This document shows positions 48,653 through 59,900 of a stretch of 64,000 nt of DNA, piece by piece. Positions within the stretch are counted from its first letter, which is position 1. Each line of letters begins with the position of its first letter. Made by a program: the position numbers and the translations under genes. Source of the stretch: Lagopus muta (taxonomy: Eukaryota > Chordata > Aves > Galliformes > Phasianidae); NCBI RefSeq assembly GCF_023343835.1, contig NC_064437.1:40883967-40947966 (forward strand). The letters run 5' to 3'. The notes beneath the pieces are model-generated. The model made no database searches. It was given only the letters and a program-made list of their open reading frames with translations, and had not been told where the DNA came from.

Positions 48653-49509
48653 ATTAATTCAAAGTTTAGGAAAAAGGTGATCTGAAAGGGAAAACAGAAC
48701 TTCAGCTGGAGTACCTCAGTTACTTCGGGTATTCCTAATAAACCCAGAAAAAGATAAGAACAATAAAGGAAAAAGTGACATCTGAAGCAGCATGCTCACT
48801 GAAGAATATTAAAGAACAAACTTTTAATTTATGAGTAAACCCTCAGTCCTTCAAAAGTAAGTGACATTACAGTGATCAATAACATTTTCTTTTTTTCCAT
48901 TTTTTAACAGTCTTCAGGGTATCACTATGCCAATCTCTTAAATTTGTTATAAATGTGAAGTGTTGAATAAGCAGAACTGTAAGTCACAGCAATTACATTT
49001 ACCCATTAAAAGTACTATTCATAAAAAAGAGCTCTATTTCCAAACCTTTTGTATTTTCTTCATGTTTTAATTCAAGTAAATTAATGAACATAAGAATCAT
49101 TCCAATATGTGGCAGAGAAAGGAAGCTGACTATAGTCATTTTGATTGTTTTGTCACATAAAGAAGTTTATAAATCAATCCAGAAGGTCAAGTGACTTTTA
49201 ATGTGGAAACTGGGAAAAAAAAGAAAAAAAGAAAAAACGAATTATTTAAGAGCAGAAAAATAAGAGGGATGTCCTTGGACAATTTCTGAGATCAGTTTAC
49301 AGATGAAATCCTGACATGAAAGTGAAGGAAACGATACCAGGGATCTTCAAGATTAAAAGTGAACGTTTTCAAGCAATTTTTAAAAATGGACAATAAGTAA
49401 TCAAAGATTTTAGAGGACAGTGGTAGTGCTCTGCCTAAAACTAAGATATAATCAACACAATATGAGTAATATAAAGGTGTGATACATGATACTGTTAGTG
49501 TCAGTTTCT

Positions 49510-49622
49510 TCATAAAGTCAAGTTTCCTTTCAATACAATAGCAAATTGCCCTGCAATTTCAACTCTTCCATTATCATGAAGTGAAATCTTCAACTCTCCT
49601 CCACGTCGAGAACATTGAAAAG
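49510..49622 (-). CDS. PBLD: PBLD last coding exon
   Basis: Encodes (A)[20 protein letters not shown] then [16 protein letters not shown] and TGA (49510-49512). [10 protein letters not shown] and the VEI.G.A.VVL.G.L ending are the conserved C-terminal strands of the PhzF fold. The minus-strand acceptor is CATTCAG (AG at 49623-49624), entering at phase 1. The exon is 6.6 kb from its predecessor. A possible ATTAAA poly(A) signal lies at 49197-49202 on the minus strand, giving a ~300-base 3' UTR, but this is uncertain. Confidence 0.95.
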
Positions 49623-52600
49623 CTGAATGGAAACAAGAATAACATGAATCCGGAGTTAAAACTTTAGTATTACAAATCAATTTTTATAAAATGCATGAAA
49701 ATTCAGGCTAACACGGCCTCTGTATCTCAGACTAGAATTTGACATAAGTGTCTGAACAAAGTGGTATGTAATATCAAGTAATGAAGGATGCTGGTTTACT
49801 CTGTTGTAATGAACTGAGTCTTCTTTGCACATCTAAAAATGTCTTAATGTACCCACTCATGAGATAGACCACTTCCCTAGACAAGAAGGAAAAATATTAT
49901 CTGCTTAAGAAGAAAGAATCACTTCACAGGTAGTGAACTAGAACTAGACAGTAGCTTCTAAGAACACATTTGGTTAATGAGTAAGTAAAACTGAAGTAAC
50001 CAGCAGAAAAAGTCTGCAAAGAAATACAGATGCTGCTTCAGCTGTCACAAACTGAGACAGAAGTCTTACACAGACAGGAACAAATTTATAACTTCACATA
50101 ATCCCGAATATATCATTTAATACACTTGGATAAAGTTTAATGATGAAAGCTTTCCACTGATAAATAATCATAAATCTAATTTTTTTAATGAAAATGTTTT
50201 TAGTCATACTCAGTTGAGAAGATAATGCTTGGCATGCTGACTCTGCAGTCTTGTTTCAGTCAGTCCAATGTTAGTTGCGGAACTACTTGGTCAGAGAGCG
50301 GCCTGGCTAGGATTGCATCTAGCAAAGGTTAGAGTTTCATAATGTTTTGCTTTTGTAAAAGGCTGCAAATGGATGACAATTCACTGATGTTTAGTCTCTC
50401 TACCTAATGAAATTCCAGCTGCAAGAGTTGTTCAAAGCTAAAGGGAACATGATATCCTCATGATATCCTAATTTACAACAGGGTAGAGATTGTATTTGGA
50501 TCCTGGCAGTGTACGAGATCTCTAACAGATGGTACATATGCTGTACACTGTCAGATCATTTCTTAGCCACGGTTGACAAGAAAGCTCTTATTTATGCAAG
50601 GATTTCAGATTCTTAGACTAAGCAAAGGGTCCCAAAACAGTGCAAATAGGAGCTATATGACTGCTATGGATGCTTCCTGGTCTTTTCTCTTTAATGAATT
50701 ACCAGTTATTGATTTTAACAAGAGCAGTATGTATGTACGAACAAATGCTTTCAAATATAATATTTTGGGCTGTTAATGGTCCATGCCACACTAAATTTGG
50801 TGAACTACTATTGCCAAGTACAGATACACAGCTGAATTTTCCCACTTCTTTGAGATAGCAGATCTAAAGAAAAGAGCTAAATTATTTCTAGTCTTAGAGG
50901 TTGGTTAGATTTTGTTTTTCCTTCTTTAAATGTGGAACCAGTGCTGTCTCTTTCATGGCAGACTTACTAATTTGATTTTGCTCCATTTTGTTTTATTTAA
51001 AAAAAACCCTGCAAAATATAAGAGGAAAAAAGCCACAAAGATCTTGCTCAAGACTATATGTAAATAATATTTGATCATCTTCTCCTTCTCTCACACAGAA
51101 ACACTGATATTCCACACTGTGACTGAAAGAAAGCAGACCTGCACAGAATATTTAATTAATCAGATGATTTCATTTAATAGCAGTATCTTCAGAGAGATTC
51201 AAGCATCTCTCATGCGTTTTGGATCATACAGCTATTTCAGTATGTTATGATCTGTAAAAATTATCTACAGTAATTCAATTCAGTGCCCTAAATTCCTTTG
51301 TGATTACCCTCAGATAGAGGAAAGTTCAATAGTATGTACAAAAAACTTCAGCACACTTACGTGTAATGTAGCGTTCAGAAGGGGGCCAGTGACCTCACAC
51401 CAACATCAACCCATTGTTTTGAGGAGCCTCTTATTAGACTAGGCCCATTTACATGAGCATTGGTTACAGAATTTGAGAACTACTGGATTTTATTTGTGAT
51501 GTCATGATAATGACAAATCAGGAACAAGTGCTATGCTTGAAAAAATACCTGGTTTTAGAAATCATCATTGTTTTGACCAAATCTCTAATGCCTACAAAAG
51601 GATTGAGGAAAAAGTCCTTGTACTTAGGCTTTACTCAATATCACTTAATGAAATTAAGACCTCTGAGACTTATATTCCAAAAAATAAGGTCAACAAATCT
51701 TCTGATTGATGGAGTGAAACACCTCTCCTTTGGCAGAAATGCTACACTTGTGCATAAATCTGACGCGGCCCAGTGAAAAAGAACACATACCAAAAAAAAA
51801 AGCAGTGAATTCTATTGGTCTGTCTTTCCAGTTAATCTCATCATTTAAAAACTGTGATTATAACTGTGCAAAACTCTCTACTTCATGGATCTTTGAATGA
51901 GCAAAAACCTGACAAATGTAGATTTATTCTATCTCATGAAGCAATTTCTTCTCAAAAAAACAGAAGAGACTAAAACGTTAAGAGACAGGACCTTAAGTTG
52001 AAAGAAATTCTGGCAAATGTTTTGAGAAGGTGATCTTACAGTTCAAGTAAGATCTGCTTCCTCCCACTCCTCATAAACCCCAGAAGCAATCACAGAAGTT
52101 AGAGGCAACAACAAAAGCAATTATTTTCACACATTAATTTAGTTAACTGGATTAAAGAGGTCCAGAAAGATCCCCCCAGCTTTACCAAGCATTAAAAATT
52201 GCCCTGAATTAAAACTCTTCTCTTTAAATAAATTTGGAAAATCTTTCACAATACGTTTGGGTGTACTAAATTTCTTATGCATGTTTATAAATGACATAAA
52301 GATACACAAAATGACATAAAAGATACACAAAAACTGTATACAGATACAACTGCTAAATAGTGTAAATACTACATTCACTGGCAATTATGAAAGTCTAAAA
52401 TATCTGACATTATAAATTATCTTTATTAAAAACATATTTAATACTATTTCAGGAATTCCTCAAATGAAGAGAAGGATAAAGACTGATAGCAAACTCCCAT
52501 TTGACACATCTTAAATATATATCTCCAGGAATAATGAGTAAAGTATCTCACCTTGTAAAAAGACTGGAAAATTCTGTTTGTACTTATTGAGAGTTTGTTG

Positions 52601-53917
52601 TTTGGCAGTTTGGTTTAATAAAGATAGGAAGAGAACCCAAACACAGGATATTATGTCTGATACTTCAGCAGAGATGTAGCTGACCTCCTCCTAGAGGTCA
52701 CAATACCCAGAAAGAGCTGATAACAAATATAATGTTCCTCTTTTTTTTTGTATACAATTTCATATCTCATCTATTTTGGAACTAAAAGACTTTCAATTTT
52801 AAATGGAAGAAAACCTTTATTCTTGCAATAAAAGATACTGCAGAGACACTGCAGAAGTTTCTAAGTAGTCAAGAGATGCTTTAACTTATCAACCTTCAAT
52901 GATACATTGACTGCCACCTTCTCTAAATAGCCACATCACAAATGGAATTCACTCCCGTAATACCTGATAACCTTCCATGCACATGGAAGGAAAAGATTTT
53001 TCTGAACTTACCAAAAAACCACAGGTTGATAAGAGGCCATATGAATTTGTCCCCTTTAAATCTGTTTTGCATCATTTCTACCACACATATTAAAAACAAA
53101 CAAACAAACAAACAAGGCATTGATGGCAGCAGTCATAAAAGATATTTGTCTATTATGGGAAAAATACTGACAGCTAGCCTGAGAACAAGGCTTGTAAGTC
53201 AGGAGCACACCTAGAAAGGCACAGCTGGCTTTTCCAAGGCTGAATGCCTCAGAACTGTGGACATGCTGGAAAAGTCATCCATAATGGAAAAATAAGGAAC
53301 TGTAATTGCAAATTATTGTCAGGAGAAACGGGACAACAACCTGGGACAGTAGGAATCAGCAACTGGTATTGGCCACTTTAGCTAAAAGAAAAAAAAGTGG
53401 GGAGAAAGCAAAATGTCAGAGAGGATAGGAAGCTATACTGGCTGTCTCAGCTGAAAAAAACAAGCAGCGCTGTACACCCTAAACTGTATGCTCATGTGTC
53501 TGTCATATTAAAATCTCTTATTTTCTAAGCAAAACAGAACCTCTTTGAGTAGTTCCTGTGTTGCACAAACTTTTCCTTTTCCTAGAGAATTTCCTAAACA
53601 AACCAATCTTTGCTGGGAATGACCCCAAAAGCCCATGACACAAGGGTGATCACCTTCAAAGTGAGACTGTCTATTATTTGTATGATCCTACTTGAGGGGG
53701 GCAAACTCTTCTTAATTAGACCCTTCTGAGGTCTATTTGACACCCACTTCTGGGAATGGTTTGATAGCACTCACTACCAGTAACATTTTAAATATATGTG
53801 CACATGTAGGCAATTAATTGTAAGCATTATTGTTATTTTACTAGTGAGATATTTTTAATAACCTGCAATACCTCAGTATGTATTTGCTGCTACGTTATTT
53901 GCTGCTGCTATATTCAT

Positions 53918-53957
<40 letters not shown>

Positions 53958-56900
53958 AAATGCATCATATATATATATATATATATACACAAAATGCATG
54001 CACTTTCTTTCTTGTTAAGAAATCATAATAGGTTGATATACAGTTGCATTACTAATCATAGGTAGAATCTTCGGAGTTGATTTGTACTCAAGTAGAAAAA
54101 TACAGGAAATAAAATTAATGTGTCTTTGTATGTAATAAAATTCTACAAACCCACTGTTGTGATCTCCATCCACCTACTTGCCAGGTAGCCCTTTAGACTG
54201 TGATAGGTATATTTGCACAAAAAATGAAAAAATCCTACCTTGTGGCAATATGGGACTTTTTTCTTTTTTGCTAAAAATATTAGAGGAGATGGTTGCTGTA
54301 TCAGTTGCCTTTGCAGCTTAAGACAGTTTCTCAAAAGAGGTAAAACATGGTACACGTAAAATACATGAAAACATAAAAGTAAAAAATGCCACCTAAAAAT
54401 GCAGACAGAATTTCTGACTGATTATTTAATGAAACACTGTCTACAAGTGGGATGAAAGTTTCTGATCTCCACACTACCATCTGGAGGTGCTCAAGACCTG
54501 GTTGGATGGGGCCTTGGGCAACCTGCTCTAGTACCAGGTCTGGAGGTTGGTGGCCCTGCCTATGGCAGGAGGTCAGAACCTGATGAGCCCTTGGGTCTCT
54601 TTCAACCCAAGCCATTCTATGATTCTATAATCTCAAGACAGCCAGTCCATCTGGATACAATGACAAAGACAGTTTCCCTCTTCTTTTCAAAAAGTATGGT
54701 GTTTCCCTCCCCCCTCCCCCACCCCCAGCTTCATGGAAATCATAATAGATCCGTATGATACAAATGCAAGCAAGAGATCTTCAGAACAGATTGCAAAACT
54801 TTTCCTTCAACTTGTGATGGAAAGGTCTCAGTCATTGTGGATTACCACATCAAGCTACGGAGGTCTAGCAGATCCTTTAAAGAGCTTATCAGTGTCAAGT
54901 CTCAGATTCATTTGGCTAAATATAGGAAAGCTTATATTCAAGGTAGCTGTTTGTTTTGAAAGACGTTTCCTTTAGGGAACAAGGAATCCTGTTAGATTAA
55001 GGATCCAACCTTTGTTTTAGACTAAGTGACAAGAATCATGTCTTTGAGAACAAGCGCATAAAAGAACAGTATTTCCAACACCAACATCACCACCCTGCAA
55101 TGGAACCAGAGGGTTAAGAGGGTATTTCACACTGCTTCTGTTCTTCCACTTTCTAGCAAAGCAACAGAAACATGAGAAGTGAAGAAGCACTCAATGTCTC
55201 TCTATCTAGCCTTGTCAAGTGTAACCGTTTCTCCCAGGTTTTCTTCCCCCATCACGGTCTTCATTATTTGCTTAGCAGTAAACACGTGATCCACTAAGCC
55301 TAACTTTTCCAAAGACAAAACAATTATCAATAATAAATCTGCTCTTTCACTTAAGATCCGGTCATCTCAAGAGTAGAACTGCAAATCATACTCATTACAA
55401 GCAAATGAAGTTGCCAGTGCCTATGCACCTTGTCTCCATTTAAATATTTAATATTAGATACATTTAAATTAATTGCTTTTTGTTCTTTCCTGCTACCATG
55501 TAAAACATCATCATATGAGAAAACTAATCTTAGGACAGAAGAAAAAACTGTGCCATAAAGCATGTCCTTTAAGTACAATCTGAATGCACGTCTCCTCTTA
55601 TCTAGCTATAAAAATACGAGCCACTTTAAATCATGAGTTTCCTAAAGAACTCATTGAAGGAATTAATCTCGAGTAACTAATTTCCCTTTAAAAATCCCTA
55701 ATTCAGATAGAAGCATTTTTTTCATCTCAACACATACATGAACGGAAAGGAAAACTCAGTGATCCCTATGGGCCCCATCCAACACAGGAAATTCTATGAT
55801 TCCATGCTTCTACATTGTACTGAGACGTATATAGATTGTGAATGAGAATAGTGACTGATACCTCTTCCCAATAAGAAAAAGCAAGCCCTAAGGAGCAAGA
55901 AGCAAAGTACAATTCAGTCAAAACACACAGTGAACATCAACTAAAGTTCACCAAGCTTTAGTCATGATGAAAGTTCATGACAGTAAAAATACAAAAGTTG
56001 AGATCAAAAACCAACCACAGAGTTATGATCCACACACTTCAGATTCCCTACAGACTTAATGTGTCACATTGGGAGGTAGGAAAGAAAGCAGTTACTTAAG
56101 GATTACCTCTCAGAAAAAATTTGAGTATTGAAGTTGAGAAACAGATAAGGAGTTATTACAATATTTTGGATTGTAGTTTTTTTGTTTTTGTTTTTTTAAA
56201 TAGATGAACAGCTTTGCAAGAAAACAGTTCCTCTTACCAAGCATTTCTTTCTTTCCCAGCTGCTCTGACCAGTAGCTGCTTAGAACAGCATGGGCAGATC
56301 CTTAAAAGAAATTGGAACGAAAAGCACAGAATTAGAATCACTATTTTATAGAGCGATTACATTCAAAATGCAAATGCCATACACAGATTGAATGTCCCAT
56401 GTCTGTACTTAAGTGTAAAAATGCCTAGATTTTGCAAAGCAAACAGAACTTAAGGCTTCTGCATTTCATTTGTTTACAATCAAGCAGTATTACTTCCTCA
56501 TCTTCCAACTTCAAGGGAAATTTTGCCTAAGGGCTTTGTAATTAGCCTCAGGAATAACAGGTAGTATAAGTTATAACATTTGAGCCAAAGTACTGACTTC
56601 TGGTAAACAAGTGAGCTTTCTTAAGAACTGGATCTTAAAACATTAAAATTCAATAACATCATTTATCTAGGCAGTATGTTATTCGATGGAACAAATAGCA
56701 AAAACCACAAGAAAAAAAACTGAAATGATTTTTGGATATTTTTTAAGACTAGGAACAGGTGGATAGAAGTCACTATGGAAAAAGAAAAAACTCCCTCCCT
56801 TAACAGTTTTCACAAACAAAACTCTGTTTGTTCTTTTTTCCCCCAGTCTTGAATCACTGTTACGTATCAGGACGTAGCTCAAGATCTTTTAAGATCTTGC

Positions 56901-59900
56901 TACAGCCTCTGGAAAACCAAGTTACTGTATCCCAATGGGCAGATACCTTAAAACCCCAGAATGACTTCTCAGATTCATGTTGTGTCAGTGCAAATCAGCT
57001 GCTATGAGCAAAGATTCTGCTGGAAACCCAGATGTGAAGCTAGTGTAATTATCAGGGCTCAGGGACACCAGGATATATAATGATTAAGGAATTATTGCAA
57101 AAGAAAGATAATACAAAGTCATAACACTGTTAAAAGTATAAATCAGCTATACAGTGAAGAGGTTGTTTCTATAAAAGAACTTACAGATGCAAGACAAGCA
57201 ACTATGAGCTATAAGGAATCTAGAATCTCAAAGGTTCAGCAAACATCTAGCTTTTCCTATATAACAATAATAAACAAGCTCTGGGATCAGATACATCTAC
57301 CACTCTGCCTCCTGGCTGTAACAGAAAAGTAGGACTGGAAGTTAAAACAAACAAACAAACAAACAAAAAACCTGAAACATGTGGCTTATATTTCCTTATA
57401 AAACCTTCTGCTAGAAGTGTACTATAACCACCACCACTCCAATAAAGAAGTTTTCTATTCAGCAAAATATGTAATGAAACTTTCTGATCAAGTTCTCAGC
57501 GGACTAATTATTAATCTGTGATCACTTTATGCCTAAGCAAATAACATTACTTTATTCTGCAGCAAACATCACAGAACATAAAAGAAACTAGAAGTTCTGC
57601 CTCTAAAAGTATAACTAGCTAAGTTTGTATTACTCATAGGGCTCAGAACATCCACAATAAAGAATCCTTAAACTAGAGGAGATCTCAGCTGAAGCGCCAC
57701 AAATACAAAACAATGACAGAAGTGTATGTGAACTTCTTCTATAGTACTTGCTGAATTGCACAACAGTCTTTTGCTTTTCTCTAATTGTCATGGTTTTGTG
57801 ATTTTTTGGCTTTTGGTATTCCACATCATAACATCATGTGGGGCACTGGGACTTTAACTGTCAATGCTCAAATCCTGCGTACCTGCCCAGAAGAGAAGAA
57901 CTACATTCCCCAGAGGACCTTGCGGTCAGGGAGAGGAGGTTTAACTCCTGGCAAGGTCACCTGATGTGCTTTTTTTCGCCTGCCCTTCATGGTGGGCGCT
58001 GCTCCCATCTCCCTGCTGCTCAACTGGACTGCGCATCTCACCTCAGCGTTGTGGTGAGGCCTATCCACCTTTCGGACATTCTCTCTCTCATTTTATTTGA
58101 TTTATTAGCTTCAATTCTGATGATACTGTATTATAGTGTGTTATCTTGCATTCCGATAATACTACTTAGTAAATTAGTTTGTTTCTTCTCAGATCAGTGC
58201 CGCTGTTTTTAATTATTTTGGGGCCCCCTGTTTCCTTTTTTTCTGGAGGCGCAGATCTGCAGATCCCTCCGCCCCCCTCGTCACAGAACTGGGCTGAACC
58301 AGCCCATAAACCATTGATATCTAATTGTAATATGTCAGGAAAAAGTAATGAAAAAAGAGGCAGGAATATCTGGCCTGATGACAGCAGGAAGCTGAATTTT
58401 TCTGAACGAGGTTGGAATCAATAACGAAAGTTTTCCTGCTGTCCACAGAAAACAGTACTTCATTAGAAGAGATACTTTGAAGTATAAAGGCACATGAATC
58501 AAGTTCAATAAACACCTTTAAACTGAAACAAGACTAAGCCATTTCCCATGCATGTGCTCACACACCTGTAACAGGGTCTTCCAGCACGCCGTACCAAGGT
58601 GCAAAATATCTGGAGTAAAAATCATGGCCTTTGTCTTTTCCATTGGGCTTTCCCTTCAGAGTGAGTATGAGTCCTTTCACTTTCCCAGTTTTTTCAGCTG
58701 ACAGAAAACTTTGTGCACCCACTTGTAGTTCTTCCAGCACAGACCTTGAATTTAATTACAGAATTTGAATATTCCATATTCTTCATTTAACACGAGTTTA
58801 AGTTTTGAAAAGCATCAAAAAACCTTAAGATTGTCATCCCTGCACTCTCCGAACAGCCACAGTAAAGTGCTGGATTAGAAAGATCCCTAGCATTGTCCTC
58901 TCAACACCATTTTATATGACTGCCCAGAACGCATCCTACACTCCTAGCAAGCAGAGGAAAAAAGATCAAACCATGCATTTCTTATCTACTTATGAAAACA
59001 GAGTGCCCAAGAATATAACCTCCAAAAATGTATACTTTCATGTCAACCTTTTCATTACTGAAAAAAATATTTCATCACTACACAATGCAAAAAATAAGCA
59101 TTCCACCTACTTTCTGAATGAGCAAGCAGCTTATATTACTCAGATCAGAGAATTCTAAAGCACTCTACAATTCTGTAAGTTGCAGATATTTCCCTAAAAA
59201 ATGAAATTTTGGAAGAGTAAAAATACTGAGTACTCTGCTAAGAATATTTCTTATTTGCCCACTAGTTCATTCTATAGCCAGTAGTTAGGCCAAACTTCAA
59301 TTGCAATCTAATTAAAGAATTCAGGTCTGGACAACACGTATACAAATTGTTAAGTATAACAATGAAATTCAGGTCTCCGAGATTAACAAATGCTGCGAAA
59401 TGACTTGAATTGGAATTTCCTCTGTAAAGCTACTTATGATGCTGTAAAGTATGTGTAAGCAGATTAGTCAGCCATAGGGGCATAGGAACCCACAGCATTC
59501 TGTCTGCACGTCCTGTCTCACAAAGTGCACCTGTACAGCTATGCAACGAATACTTCTTCAGCTGAGAACCAAGACCCCCAATTTTCTGTTCCACTTTTGA
59601 CTCAGGAGATTGGCAAAAAGACACCACCACCAAAATTGTTTCCTAAGCCTCCCTTTCTTGAAGACAGTTTTCCAACTAATCTTGTTTAGCGTTGCCGATT
59701 CCATAAGCTCACAGGGAAGATTAAAGAATTATTTAACATAGGAATTTAAATTTGTGTTTTCAATCTCCACCTGTTTCAAAAATAGATAAGTGAGCCATGT
59801 GTGTAAAGAACAGTGGTTAAACAAAAAGAATCAATTTCTGCACACTTGCTCCAAAAAAGTACCAGATACCTTTCATAAGCATCACTGAGACGGACCAGGA

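Larger units (their letters stand above)
34050..49509. other. ATOH7-PBLD intergenic region (ATOH7 5' flank)
   Basis: About 15 kb without a recognised gene. It holds the E-box-rich proximal promoter, an E-box/OTX-type pair at 35168-35180, candidate conserved islands (40.26-40.64, 44.11-44.47 and 47.12-47.35 kb), a diverged L3/CR1-like fragment near 38.4-38.6 kb, simple repeats and two adjacent CR1 copies at 48.2-48.65 kb. The PBLD 3' UTR must occupy the last part. The remainder is ordinary AT-rich sequence. Confidence 0.7.
49623..56237 (-). other. PBLD last intron (6.6 kb)
   Basis: The longest PBLD intron seen. It contains (CAAA)n at 53092-53115, TA-rich tandem repeats at 53920-54000, a CR1 3' end at about 54478-54634, a C-rich G-quadruplex-type tract at 54705-54726 and a short CR1 end near 55759-55808. 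There is a local duplication of a ~20-bp unit at about 52291-52331. No other gene is recognised. Confidence 0.8.
56301..58565 (-). other. PBLD intron containing a solo LTR
   Basis: A 2.3-kb intron. It contains an (AAAC)n microsatellite at about 57344-57370 and the solo LTR at 57786-58320. Nothing else is recognised. Confidence 0.8.

Noticed and set aside
57838-58212. 124-codon frame as a PBLD exon or separate gene
   Set aside because: It is on the opposite strand to PBLD and lies inside the solo LTR; there is no protein similarity.
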